Source of the DNA: Candidatus Methanoperedens sp. BLZ2
GTDB taxonomy: Archaea > Halobacteriota > Methanosarcinia > Methanosarcinales > Methanoperedenaceae
Direction: 5' to 3'
NCBI RefSeq assembly: GCF_002487355.1
Contig: NZ_NTMG01000078.1
Coordinates: 1 to 35,888 of the forward strand
Length of the DNA stretch: 35,888 nt
The notes below the pieces were generated by a model. The model was not told where the DNA came from. It saw only the letters and a list, made by a program, of their open reading frames with translations, and ran no database searches. Below are positions 1 to 8,142 of this stretch, in pieces. Each line of letters begins with the position of its first letter. Position 1 is the stretch's first letter. Position numbers and translations under genes: made by a program.

Positions 1-6
1 CGGTTG

Positions 7-1197
7 TCACAAATTCAGATTTCTAAACAATGATTGAATATTCAGACAAGCTCTAAGATAAAAAGCAGCTGTTTTCAAGTTTTCAAGGTTATGTTTGGCT
101 TCAACTTTCCCAATTCCATTAAGTTTCATTGCAGTAATATATGAAGCGTCTTCAAGTTTATTATCAGCGGCACCTCTACCAATCCACCAAAGAGCCGATA
201 TAAATAAATTTGTGATTTCAAATTCCTTTTCAGCACAAACTTTTCCGACATCTCCAAGTGATGTTATTACTAACATTGTAGAGTTTTTCAACTTATTATT
301 AACTGCAACCTCCCCAATCATATATAGGTTATTCAGTATCTCAATAGTAAAACTCTCATCATTTTTATCGGCAGCGATTTTTCCTATTGTTGTAAAGTTA
401 TGAAAAATATGTTTCGATATTTCAGATTCACTTTTTTCATCAAGAAATTCATCATTTAACATACATTTAGTAGAATTTCCAATTGTTTTCAATCCATATC
501 TTACTGTCTCGTAGTCATAACTTATCATTGAACTTCGCACAATGTCAATGATTGGTTGAATCGAGTCTTTTTCCATATCAACGACAGGATAATACTGTCT
601 TTCTTTAAAATTTTTTACATCTTTAAACGCGGATAAAATATTCTCAACTGTTATCCTTTTTGCCAGCTTTTCAATCAAAGTAGAGGGTTTCAAGAGTTCA
701 ATAATATTCAAGATATAAGGAACTAAAGCTACAAATGAAAAAATACCAAGAAAATATGCAGACCAAATATGAGCATCAAATTCAGATAAGTTGTTATTGT
801 TAATTAGGTTCAATAATCCAAGTCCGAATACAATAGCTATCAAGTATGTTTCTACAACAAACCACAAGCTAGGAGTATTTTTGAATACATCTATTACTCT
901 AAACGAATATTTTGAAGCAGCAATTTCTACAGCGACCAGACTAACAGATATAACTATTGCAAAGACTGCTACTTCACTTTGAACTAATACGCTTAACATA
1001 TTTCTTGTATTTTCTAAATCTGTATGCGGCGGAATCCTTAAGTAGGAAAAAAGGACAGGTAAAAATATCATAAATACAATTAATAAAATCAAATAGATTT
1101 TAGTTAACTCAAACAATTCACGCAATAAATCTATCTTTGATTTAAGTTCGAATATGACATTTTTCAGGTGAAAATTCCATGACTCCTTTATTGGCAT
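7..1197 (-). CDS. Membrane protein with C-terminal 23-residue helical repeats
   Basis: 396 residues. The first half has about four hydrophobic segments (roughly residues 34-52, 70-92, 110-133 and 143-168). The stretch 'SVSLVAVEIAASKYSFRV' resembles the DUF2254 membrane family (family knowledge, weak match). The second half is soluble and repetitive: glycines at 272, 295, 318, 340 and 363 begin units of the type G-K/E-x-A-A-x-x-K-L-E followed by a hydrophobic helix ending in I. That is about five copies with a 22-23 residue period, which suggests a small alpha-solenoid. A TATA-like stretch on the minus strand near 1224-1235 lies about 30 bases before the ATG, so the transcript may be almost leaderless. 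The gene is visibly AT-richer than the tetrapyrrole operon. Function unknown; a membrane-anchored scaffold or sensor is inference. Confidence 0.7.
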   Translation of the reverse strand: MPIKESWNFHLKNVIFELKSKIDLLRELFELTKIYLILLIVFMIFLPVLFSYLRIPPHTDLENTRNMLSVLVQSEVAVFAIVISVSLVAVEIAASKYSFRVIDVFKNTPSLWFVVETYLIAIVFGLGLLNLINNNNLSEFDAHIWSAYFLGIFSFVALVPYILNIIELLKPSTLIEKLAKRITVENILSAFKDVKNFKERQYYPVVDMEKDSIQPIIDIVRSSMISYDYETVRYGLKTIGNSTKCMLNDEFLDEKSESEISKHIFHNFTTIGKIAADKNDESFTIEILNNLYMIGEVAVNNKLKNSTMLVITSLGDVGKVCAEKEFEITNLFISALWWIGRGAADNKLEDASYITAMKLNGIGKVEAKHNLENLKTAAFYLRACLNIQSLFRNLNL

Positions 1198-1265
1198 ACT
1201 AAAGAATATTGATAGCTGTGAAGCATATAAAACTATTGAAACAAATTATAAATATAGAGACTAAA

Positions 1266-1426
1266 ATCTTATTCATTTGTCATCGGTTAACGATTTTGTT
1301 GCACAACTTTGAATACCTTCTATAATCCAATATAGCGATTTTCCATTTTAAGCATTAGAAACTGACATAAAAAGTGCTACTTTTTGAATTTAAATATCTT
1401 AAACCGATGACGAATGAAATCTTATT
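1266..1426. mobile_element. MITE-like element with terminal inverted repeats and target duplication
   Basis: Terminal inverted repeats TTCATTTGTCATCGGTT (1272-1288) and AACCGATGACGAATGAA (1402-1418) match at 16 of 17 positions. They enclose a 147-base AT-rich, non-coding element. The same word ATCTTA(TT) flanks both ends, at 1266-1273 and 1419-1426, as expected for a 6-8 base target-site duplication. No ORF lies inside, so it would need a transposase from elsewhere. No internal transposase remnant was recognised. Confidence 0.55.
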
Positions 1427-1730
1427 AACTATGTGAGAAAATAATAGAAATGAGGAGCTTAATATCGAAAATAAAATAATATTTTTTAAAAGTAATCTTA
1501 ACACTTTTTCGATAATATATTCAGTTCAGTTTAATGAGGAATGGTTCAGAGTAGAGTAACTACAATTCACTATGACCCTATAAAAATGTTAAGAAGTTTA
1601 ATCCTAATAAATAGAGTTGTATCCTATATTCACACCGCCACAGATTGAATCCATCCCCCTCTTCAATAAACAAATTATATATAGCAACCAGACCGAATGT
1701 ACATATCCAATTCTTGTCAGGGGTTATCTC
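1427..1730. other. Non-coding interval before the tetrapyrrole operon
   Basis: AT-rich with no convincing gene. A 9-base inverted repeat (TATCGAAAA at 1463-1471 and TTTTCGATA at 1506-1514) could form a long-loop hairpin. An in-frame ATG at 1617 would extend the downstream radical SAM gene, but the promoter element at 1672-1683 lies inside that extension, so I treat this stretch as leader and promoter. Confidence 0.5.
1672..1683 (+). promoter_or_regulatory. TATA box of the radical SAM/hem operon
   Basis: AAATTATATATA is a strong archaeal TATA-like box. With the usual 25-27 base spacing, transcription would begin near 1706. The ATG at 1731 then follows a short leader with AGGGGTT as ribosome-binding site (1719-1725). 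This decides the 1731 start over the upstream ATG at 1617. Confidence 0.5.
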
Positions 1731-2789
1731 ATGAAAACTGATTCCATAATAAGCTGCGGTTGCCTGCACCCGGATCACAAAGTCGCGATCAGATATTTTG
1801 AGGATGGAAAAGTCTATTCTGTCCAGATAGAATCCAATCTTGCCTGTTCCCAGGGCTGCCTCTACTGTTATGCCTCATCCACGGATGCTCCTCTAAAAGA
1901 ACTTCCGAAAAAGAACATAATTGAGGTGCTGGATTCAGCAGCCGATATGGGTGTCCTGGCTATTGACTGGCTTGGGGGCGATCCTCTTATGCGAAGTGAC
2001 TGGTATGAATTAATGAAGTATGCCATGGATAACGGATTAACAAACAATATCTGGACAAGCGGGATGCCATTAGAGAACTATGATGTGGCCAAAAGAGCAG
2101 TTGAGATGTCAGAAGGGGGTTTTATCTCGGTGCATCTTGACAGCCTGGATGAGGAAATATATGGAAAATTGCATACAGGTGACCCAAAACTAAAGATAAA
2201 TTCTATCCTGGAAGGGCTTGATAATATCCGGGCTCTTGGTAAGGATAACATCATTAATTGTATCACATTCACTAAACTTGTAGCAGGGGAAGACGTCAAT
2301 AAAACGATCAAATATTTCTTCGAGGATATGGGAATAAGAACCTGCCTTACCCAGATGTGCAAAGCAGGGCTTGCAGAGGGACATCCTGAATGGATCCCGG
2401 AAATCGGGGAAATAAAAGAAGCATGCAGTACAAGAGATAACGTTAATTACCAGGATTCTGCACTTTCCATGGGTTCAATGGATACCAATAAATTCTATTG
2501 CGGTGGGATGATTTGTGTGACCGTGGACGGGGATGTAACTCCATGTTCGGTGATCAGGAAAGGTTTTGGAAATATTCATACATCATCATTGGAAAATATT
2601 GTCGAACGATACCGGGATGACCTGCTCTTTACTCATATCAGGGATCCCGGGAAAATGCAGGGACACTGTGGGAGCTGTGAACATAATTCAGTGTGCTGGG
2701 GATGCAGGGCTACGGCATATTACGAATGCGGGGATATGCTTGCGCCAGACCCGAAATGCTGGATGAACTATCAAAAAATTTCATCATGA
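1731..2789 (+). CDS. Radical SAM/SPASM protein, AhbD/NirJ-like C-terminus
   Basis: 352 residues from the chosen ATG. The radical SAM CX3CX2C motif 'CSQGCLYC' (about residues 39-46) binds the 4Fe-4S cluster that cleaves S-adenosylmethionine, and 'LGGDPL' is the glycine-rich SAM-binding strand. The C-terminal cysteine-rich stretch (C..C near 'HCGSCEHNSVCWGC', then a late Cys before Trp) is a SPASM auxiliary-cluster domain. It closely resembles the tail of AhbD/NirJ-type tetrapyrrole enzymes, including the AhbD gene at 30580. It overlaps the next gene by ATGA, so translation is probably coupled. Substrate unknown. The position at the head of a hemL-hemC-cobA-hemD operon makes a tetrapyrrole or heme-peptide substrate plausible (inference). 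A ribosomal-peptide modifier is the main alternative, but no precursor peptide gene was seen. Confidence 0.8.
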   Translation: MKTDSIISCGCLHPDHKVAIRYFEDGKVYSVQIESNLACSQGCLYCYASSTDAPLKELPKKNIIEVLDSAADMGVLAIDWLGGDPLMRSDWYELMKYAMDNGLTNNIWTSGMPLENYDVAKRAVEMSEGGFISVHLDSLDEEIYGKLHTGDPKLKINSILEGLDNIRALGKDNIINCITFTKLVAGEDVNKTIKYFFEDMGIRTCLTQMCKAGLAEGHPEWIPEIGEIKEACSTRDNVNYQDSALSMGSMDTNKFYCGGMICVTVDGDVTPCSVIRKGFGNIHTSSLENIVERYRDDLLFTHIRDPGKMQGHCGSCEHNSVCWGCRATAYYECGDMLAPDPKCWMNYQKISS

Positions 2790-3634
2790 TTAATGTCAAC
2801 AACAAACAAATAGAACTGGTACTTATGAACGAAATTAGAAAAGGGAAAAAATTAGATTTTACCATAGCAGACGTAAATGAAATTTACGAGGGCCCTGTCG
2901 GTGTATTATGGGAGATACTGATGGGAGAACAGATCCACGTTGGCGGAGATTCACAAACAAATATCATGGCAAGAAAGGCTGGAGTGAATAAGAATACCAG
3001 CGTGCTTGATGTATGCAGCGCACTTGGCGGCCCGGCGCGGCACCTGGCAAGGAAGTTTGGGTGTAAAGTAACAGGTCTTGATGCCACAATGAAAATGGTG
3101 AACGAAGCCACAAAAAGAACCGAGAATGAAGGGTTAACGCATCTTATCACCTGTAAACCGGGGAATGCGCTGGATATGCCTTTTAAAGCTGCCGCATTTG
3201 ATATTGTCTGGGGGCAGGACGCATGGTGCTATGTAACTGATAAGGAGAGGCTCATAAAGGAAGCCCACAGGGTTTTAAAACCTGGAGGGATCATTGCTTT
3301 TACTGACTGGATACAGGCTGGTAATATGACAGACAGGGAATGGGAAGGCCTCAATAGTTTTATGGCTTTCCCTTATATGGAGTCACTCGCCGGATATGAG
3401 CAAATTTTAAAACAGAATGGTTTTGTTATTACCGAAAAAGAGGATATGACAACTGATTTTGCAAAGTACTGCCATATTTACCAGGACAGGGTCAGAAATG
3501 AACTTAAAGGAACGATTATTTCACAGTATGGCGCGCAAATGTGGAAGGCAGCCGATGATGGACTTGCATTATGGGTCAAAGCTGCCGATGAAGGAAAAGT
3601 TGGCTGGGGAAGAATAATAGGGAGAAAGGTTTGA
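2786..3634 (+). CDS. Class I SAM-dependent methyltransferase
   Basis: 282 residues from the ATG that overlaps the preceding stop codon (ATGA). An upstream in-frame ATG at 2693 lies well inside the radical SAM gene and is unlikely. Motif I 'VLDVCSALGGPARHLA' and the acidic post-I strand 'VTGLD' bind S-adenosylmethionine. 'FDIVWGQDAWCYV' and 'RVLKPGGIIAFTDW' are motifs II and III of the Methyltransf_11 fold. The layout resembles sarcosine/dimethylglycine or phosphoethanolamine N-methyltransferases (family knowledge). It lacks the cysteine pattern of arsenite methyltransferases. In context it probably methylates the product or substrate of the neighbouring radical SAM enzyme (inference). Confidence 0.75.
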   Translation: MINVNNKQIELVLMNEIRKGKKLDFTIADVNEIYEGPVGVLWEILMGEQIHVGGDSQTNIMARKAGVNKNTSVLDVCSALGGPARHLARKFGCKVTGLDATMKMVNEATKRTENEGLTHLITCKPGNALDMPFKAAAFDIVWGQDAWCYVTDKERLIKEAHRVLKPGGIIAFTDWIQAGNMTDREWEGLNSFMAFPYMESLAGYEQILKQNGFVITEKEDMTTDFAKYCHIYQDRVRNELKGTIISQYGAQMWKAADDGLALWVKAADEGKVGWGRIIGRKV

Positions 3635-3635
3635 T

Positions 3636-4346
3636 TTGACCCGGGAGAATGCTATCGTCATAATGGCCAAAGCGCCCTTACCCAACCAGGTAAAAACAAG
3701 GATGATCCCATCTCTTGACCCGGGGACAGTATCCGGCCTTTACCATAATTTCCTGCTTGATAAGATAGAACAGGTCAAAAATATTGAAGCGCAAGCTTTC
3801 ATTGCCTATACACCTGAAACTGAGTTTGCTTTCTTTCAAAGCATCGCACCTTCCGGATTCAATTTGATCAAACAGACCGGCTCCGGCCTGGGGGAGAGAC
3901 TGGCTAATATTTCAAGAAGTCTGTTTGAACAGGATTTTAAGAAAGTTTTAATGCTTGACAGCGATTCCCCAAACCTGCCTGTAGAGTATATAAAGAAAGG
4001 GTTGGAAAAACTCGATAATTGTGATATTGTCATTGGCCCATGTGAGGATGGAGGATATTACCTGATCGGCCTGAGGGAAAGCCAACCTCTGATTTTTGAA
4101 GGCATCCCCTGGAGTACATCCGGGGTAACAGAATTGACGATGAACAAAGCGCAAAGCTCAGGCTTGATCGTTTCTCTTCTTGAGAAGTGGTACGACATAG
4201 ATACAATAGAAGATCTCCAGCGATTAAAAAATGAAATGTATTCCTCAAACAACCAAAAAAACAGTTTTTTATGTAAAAATACCTGCTGTGCAATTCGCAA
4301 ACTTCAAGAGAAAACACAAATTATATTAGTTTATCCCCTAATTTGA
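3636..4346 (+). CDS. DUF2064/TIGR04282-type glycosyl- or nucleotidyl-transferase
   Basis: 236 residues with a TTG start one base after the previous stop. GGGAG at 3620-3624 and AGGT at 3627-3630 serve as ribosome-binding sites. The N-terminal motif 'MAKAPLPNQVKTRM' matches the K-P-x-x-G-x-V-K-T-R-L signature of DUF2064, a GT-A/CofC-like nucleotide-sugar fold. 'LMLDSDSPNLP' holds the DxD-type metal ligands and 'GPCEDGGYYLIGL' is also typical. The family is described as radical-SAM-associated glycosyltransferase 1, which agrees with the radical SAM gene two positions upstream. The normal fold ends near 'YDIDTIEDLQRL'. The roughly 40-residue Cys/Lys-rich tail after it is extra and may be non-conserved. 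Donor and acceptor are unknown. Confidence 0.75.
   Translation: MTRENAIVIMAKAPLPNQVKTRMIPSLDPGTVSGLYHNFLLDKIEQVKNIEAQAFIAYTPETEFAFFQSIAPSGFNLIKQTGSGLGERLANISRSLFEQDFKKVLMLDSDSPNLPVEYIKKGLEKLDNCDIVIGPCEDGGYYLIGLRESQPLIFEGIPWSTSGVTELTMNKAQSSGLIVSLLEKWYDIDTIEDLQRLKNEMYSSNNQKNSFLCKNTCCAIRKLQEKTQIILVYPLI
4318..4328 (+). promoter_or_regulatory. Possible internal TATA box ahead of hemL
   Basis: AAATTATATTA lies in the last codons of the preceding gene, about 30 bases before the hemL ATG. It could start a near-leaderless hemL transcript independent of the upstream operon promoter. There is no ribosome-binding site in front of hemL, which agrees with a leaderless start. Confidence 0.3.
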
Positions 4347-4353
4347 GTAATCC

Positions 4354-5619
4354 ATGGGAACAGAGAAATCAAGAAAATTATTCGATGAGGCGAAGAAGCT
4401 ACTCCCCGGCGGAGTAAGCAGCCCCGTCAGGGCAATAAAACCATATCCATTCTATACAAAAAGAGCGAACGGCTCAAAGTTAACTGATATTGATGGTAAT
4501 GAATATATCGATTACGTAATGGGTTACGGGCCATTGCTTCTTGGCCATAACCATCCTGCAATAAAGGAAGCTGTGATCAAACAGCTTGATGACGGCTGGC
4601 TTTATGGAACCCCGACCGAACTTGAAGTGTCTCTTGCGAATGAAATTATCAAAATATACAAGAGCATCGACATGGTGCGATTTGTCTCCACAGGAACCGA
4701 AGCGACAATGGGGGCTCTGCGCGCAGCAAGAGGTTTCACCGGGAAGAACAAATTCATCAAGATAGAAGGGGGCTTTCATGGCGCACATGACGCGGCGCTT
4801 GTAAAAGCGGGTTCAGGCGCAACAACCCTTGGCACGCCCGATTCTGCCGGAGTCCCTAAGGATTTCACGAAGAATACACTCCAGGTGCCATATAACGATA
4901 TCGAGGCCATGACAGAAGCGATTGAAGCCTATAAAGATGATGTTGCGGCAGTAATTATGGAGCCCGTACTTGGAAATATCGGGCCGATATTACCAAAAAA
5001 AGGATATCTGAACGATGTCCGCGCAGTAACAAAAGAAAATGATGTTGTATTGATCCTGGATGAAGTGATCACAGGATTCAGGCTTGCCATGGGTGGGGCG
5101 CAGGAGTATTACGGTATAACTCCTGATATGACTACCTTAGGGAAGATACTTGGCGGCGGTTTCCATATCGGTGTGATCGGGGGAAAGCGTGAAATAATGG
5201 AGAAAATTTCACCTGCCGGGCCTGTTTACCAGGCAGGAACATTCAATGGCAGCCCGGTTTCGATGACAGCAGGGCTTGCCATGATAAAAACACTCAAAAA
5301 AGAGAAAGTCCATGGCAAAGTGAATAGCGCAGGGGATTCATTAAGGTCAGAGTTATCCGATATCATAACCGATATCGGGCTTGATTACAACGTGAGCGGT
5401 GTGGGGAGCATGTTTAAGGTATTCTTCGGGGATATGCCTTCTAATTATCAGGAAGCCCTGAAATGCGACACAGCTAAATTCAATGTATTTTTCAAGAAAA
5501 TGCTTGATGACGGCATCTTCCTGCCCCCGTCTCAGTTCGAGACTAACTTCCTGTCACTTGCCCATTCAAAAGATGACATAGAAAAAACATTAAAAGCTTA
5601 CCAACGGAACCTGAAATGA
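4354..5619 (+). CDS. hemL: Glutamate-1-semialdehyde 2,1-aminomutase
   Basis: 421 residues, full family length. This cytosolic PLP enzyme converts glutamate-1-semialdehyde to 5-aminolevulinate in the C5 tetrapyrrole pathway. '[19 protein letters not shown]' binds PLP phosphate, '[11 protein letters not shown]' carries the Asp that pairs with the PLP ring nitrogen, and Lys264 in '[10 protein letters not shown]' is the expected Schiff-base lysine. The N-terminal '[12 protein letters not shown]' is diagnostic of HemL rather than ordinary class III aminotransferases. It is followed by hemC with an ATGA overlap. The partners hemA and hemB are not in this window. Confidence 0.96.
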   Translation: MGTEKSRKLFDEAKKLLPGGVSSPVRAIKPYPFYTKRANGSKLTDIDGNEYIDYVMGYGPLLLGHNHPAIKEAVIKQLDDGWLYGTPTELEVSLANEIIKIYKSIDMVRFVSTGTEATMGALRAARGFTGKNKFIKIEGGFHGAHDAALVKAGSGATTLGTPDSAGVPKDFTKNTLQVPYNDIEAMTEAIEAYKDDVAAVIMEPVLGNIGPILPKKGYLNDVRAVTKENDVVLILDEVITGFRLAMGGAQEYYGITPDMTTLGKILGGGFHIGVIGGKREIMEKISPAGPVYQAGTFNGSPVSMTAGLAMIKTLKKEKVHGKVNSAGDSLRSELSDIITDIGLDYNVSGVGSMFKVFFGDMPSNYQEALKCDTAKFNVFFKKMLDDGIFLPPSQFETNFLSLAHSKDDIEKTLKAYQRNLK

Positions 5620-6557
5620 AAAATCCCAAAAAACCATTGCGTATAGGAACAAGGGGCAGCAAACTGGCTCTTGCCCAGGCAAATCTCGTGAAAGATCTTC
5701 TTTCAAAAAACGGAATAGATACGGAAATTAAAATAATCAAAACATCAGGTGATACATTCACAGACAGGCCGCTGCATGAAGTGCAGGGTTTCGGGGTCTT
5801 TGTGCGTGAAATCGACGATATGATGCTGGCTGGCGAGATAGATATCGCTGTCCACAGCATGAAGGATGTTCCTACCGAACGTCCTCCTGAACTAACAATA
5901 GCTGCTGTAATGAAACGCGACTCACCCTATGATTTCCTGCTTACACGCAACAATACGAAATTAAAAGATCTTCCTGAGGGTTCAATCATTGGAACAACGA
6001 GCTTGAGACGGCGCGCCCAGCTATCCAGGTACAGATCAGGTTTTATCATAAAGGAGCTACGCGGTAATATCGACACACGTCTTCGTAAACTTAAGGAAGG
6101 GCAATATGACGGTATTTTCCTTGCGCAAGCCGGACTTGAGAGACTGAAATGGGATCTGCCCGGAGAACGCCTTGATCCTGACGATTTTGTCCCATCTGCT
6201 AACCAGGGAACAGTGGTCATAGTTACCAGGAAAGATTCAGAAGCGCAAAATGCAGTCCTTGTTTTAAATGACGAACAGACGCGGCTTGAGACAAGGATCG
6301 AACGCATAATAATCGGGATCCTTGGCGGCGGCTGCCTTGTTCCCATCGGGGCTTTCGCACAAACAGAGGGAAATGAAATACATGTCCGTACTGAAGTTCT
6401 CTCAGTGGATGGGAAGCGTTGCGTAAAAATAGATGAATTTATAAACCCCGCTGAGTATGAAAAGGAAGCCAAGCGAATCGGTAATGAGTTGAATAAAAAA
6501 GGCGGCGGCAAACTTGTTGATGAGGCAGTAAAAATGTTTGCAGCCAAAAGAGGATAA
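5616..6557 (+). CDS. hemC: Porphobilinogen deaminase (hydroxymethylbilane synthase)
   Basis: 313 residues. It polymerises four porphobilinogen units to hydroxymethylbilane. '[14 protein letters not shown]' is the N-terminal signature. '[12 protein letters not shown]' includes catalytic Asp84, 'SLRRRAQL' and '[12 protein letters not shown]' bind the acidic substrate, and Cys240 in 'GGGCLVP' is the attachment residue for the dipyrromethane cofactor. The ATG overlaps the hemL stop by four bases, so translation is coupled. All key residues are present and the length is normal. Confidence 0.96.
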   Translation: MKNPKKPLRIGTRGSKLALAQANLVKDLLSKNGIDTEIKIIKTSGDTFTDRPLHEVQGFGVFVREIDDMMLAGEIDIAVHSMKDVPTERPPELTIAAVMKRDSPYDFLLTRNNTKLKDLPEGSIIGTTSLRRRAQLSRYRSGFIIKELRGNIDTRLRKLKEGQYDGIFLAQAGLERLKWDLPGERLDPDDFVPSANQGTVVIVTRKDSEAQNAVLVLNDEQTRLETRIERIIIGILGGGCLVPIGAFAQTEGNEIHVRTEVLSVDGKRCVKIDEFINPAEYEKEAKRIGNELNKKGGGKLVDEAVKMFAAKRG

Positions 6558-6559
6558 TA

Positions 6560-7297
6560 ATGAACGGGAAAGTTTATCTTGTAGGCTCAGGTCCAGGTGA
6601 CCCGGAGCTTCTGACGATCAAAGCAAAAAGACTAATAGAGAGCGCCGAGGTCATTCTTTATGACCAGCTTCCTGGTAAAGCGATACTTGACATGCTGCCG
6701 GAATCGGCAGAGAAAATCGATGTTGGTAAATATGCCGGGAACCATAAGCTTTCCCAGTGGCAGATAAATGAGCTTCTTGTCAAAAGGGCAAAAGAAGGAA
6801 AGATCGTCCTGCGCTTAAAAGGCGGAGACCCGTATCTATTCGGCCGCGGAGGCGAGGAAGCCCAGACTCTTGCAGCAGAAGGTATCAAGGTCGAGGTAGT
6901 ACCAGGGATCACTTCAGCAATTGCAGTCCCTGCTTATGCAGGAATTCCAATTACGCATCGCGATTATGCATCCATGGTCACTTTCATAACAGGACATGAA
7001 GATCCTGACAAGGAAGAAACAGCTCTTAACTGGGAACTTCTTGCAAAATTTGAAGGAACACTTGTTATCCTGATGGGCGTCAGTATGCTGGAACGTAATG
7101 TAAAGGAATTAATGAAACATGGTAAATCCGTAGATACACCGGTAGCTGTTATCGAAAGAGGAACACGGCCCGACCAGCGGGTCACTATTGGAACGCTCGC
7201 TGATATTGTTGGTCTTTGTAAACAGCGAAAGGTGAAAGCTCCGGCAGTAACCGTAATAGGTGATGTTGTAAAACTGCATCATGAACTTGCTCCCTGA
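6560..7297 (+). CDS. cobA: Uroporphyrinogen-III C-methyltransferase
   Basis: 245 residues. It transfers two methyl groups from S-adenosylmethionine to uroporphyrinogen III, making precorrin-2, the branch point to siroheme, cobamides and, in archaea, coenzyme F430 and siroheme-derived heme. 'VYLVGSGPGDPELLT', 'LRLKGGDPYLFGRGGEE' and 'VPGITSAIAVPAYAGIPITHR' are the three SUMT signatures. It is the single-domain form, without the CysG dehydrogenase/chelatase. It begins two bases after the hemC stop. Confidence 0.95.
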   Translation: MNGKVYLVGSGPGDPELLTIKAKRLIESAEVILYDQLPGKAILDMLPESAEKIDVGKYAGNHKLSQWQINELLVKRAKEGKIVLRLKGGDPYLFGRGGEEAQTLAAEGIKVEVVPGITSAIAVPAYAGIPITHRDYASMVTFITGHEDPDKEETALNWELLAKFEGTLVILMGVSMLERNVKELMKHGKSVDTPVAVIERGTRPDQRVTIGTLADIVGLCKQRKVKAPAVTVIGDVVKLHHELAP

Positions 7298-7306
7298 TAG
7301 ATCGAA

Positions 7307-8077
7307 ATGAAAGTAATAGCCATTATGAGACCTGCCGGTTACCTGGCAGAGTCTGTCAAACTTGCATCTTCAATGGGTTTTTCCACTATAACAGCGCCTA
7401 TGATCGATGTAATGGATAAAACCGATTCAAATTTCAAAGGGTTCCTGGATCGCATAATGGGGGGAGAGGCAGATTATATCATATTCACAAGCGCTAACGG
7501 GGTCGAGTTCACTTTATTGAAAATTAAATACCCTGATGAATTTATTGAACGGCTCAATGAAACCAATGTTATAGCGATCGGCCCGAAGACAAGAGATGCA
7601 TTGTTGAAAAACGGAATTCACGTCACTATGATGCCCGGTTCTTACAGTTCTACAGGTCTTGTTAAAGAACTTTCAGGAATAGAAGGAGCAAATATCGAGA
7701 TCGCAAGGAGCAGCCATGGAGCTCCTGAACTTGTAAGAGGTCTTCTTGAAAAAGGAGCAGTTGTGCATGAGACCCAGGTATATCAGATCATCAGCCCAAA
7801 AGATGAACGACATGTTGCGCTTTTCAAACGGGCGCTTGCAGGTGAAGTGGATATTTTTGCATTCACAAGCACAATGATGGTCAGGAATTTCATGGCGCTT
7901 GCCCAGGAAATGGGAGAAAAAGATGAAATCATCAGGATTATGAATCAAAAGGTGGTAGCAGCTATTGGTAAACCCACTCGTGATACATTGATCGGGTTTG
8001 GGGTAAATGTGGGTGTCATTCCCGAACATTATACTTTTGAGGAAATGCTCCTTGAGTGCAAGAAGCATGATTGTTGA
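7307..8077 (+). CDS. hemD: Uroporphyrinogen-III synthase
   Basis: 256 residues. It cyclises hydroxymethylbilane with inversion of ring D to uroporphyrinogen III. The family is poorly conserved, but the two-domain pattern is visible: 'MRPAGYLAESVKLA', 'DYIIFTSANGVEFTL' (the TS/NG motif), 'VIAIGPKTRDALLKNGI', 'DIFAFTSTMMVRNFM' and the closing 'VVAAIGKPTRDTLIGFGV'. It lies nine bases after cobA as last gene of the operon, followed by a convergent gene. Confidence 0.9.
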   Translation: MKVIAIMRPAGYLAESVKLASSMGFSTITAPMIDVMDKTDSNFKGFLDRIMGGEADYIIFTSANGVEFTLLKIKYPDEFIERLNETNVIAIGPKTRDALLKNGIHVTMMPGSYSSTGLVKELSGIEGANIEIARSSHGAPELVRGLLEKGAVVHETQVYQIISPKDERHVALFKRALAGEVDIFAFTSTMMVRNFMALAQEMGEKDEIIRIMNQKVVAAIGKPTRDTLIGFGVNVGVIPEHYTFEEMLLECKKHDC

Positions 8078-8142
8078 CTTACTAAAAGGGAAAAAATAGT
8101 ATTTTGATAAGGAAAAAGTAGAGAGGATATGTTCATTCCATG

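Noticed and set aside
1617-1730. Longer start of the radical SAM gene
   Set aside because: The extension contains the TATA box, has no ribosome-binding site and no family similarity; ATG 1731 has both signals.
2786-3634. Arsenite methyltransferase (arsenosugar route with DUF2064)
   Set aside because: DUF2064 and radical SAM genes do occur in arsenosugar clusters, but this methyltransferase lacks the ArsM cysteines and motif wording, and the radical SAM protein is SPASM-type, not ArsS-like.
5927-6547. 206-codon minus-strand frame opposite hemC
   Set aside because: hemC is certain on the other strand; the frame is Ser/Arg-rich low-complexity translation typical of antisense.
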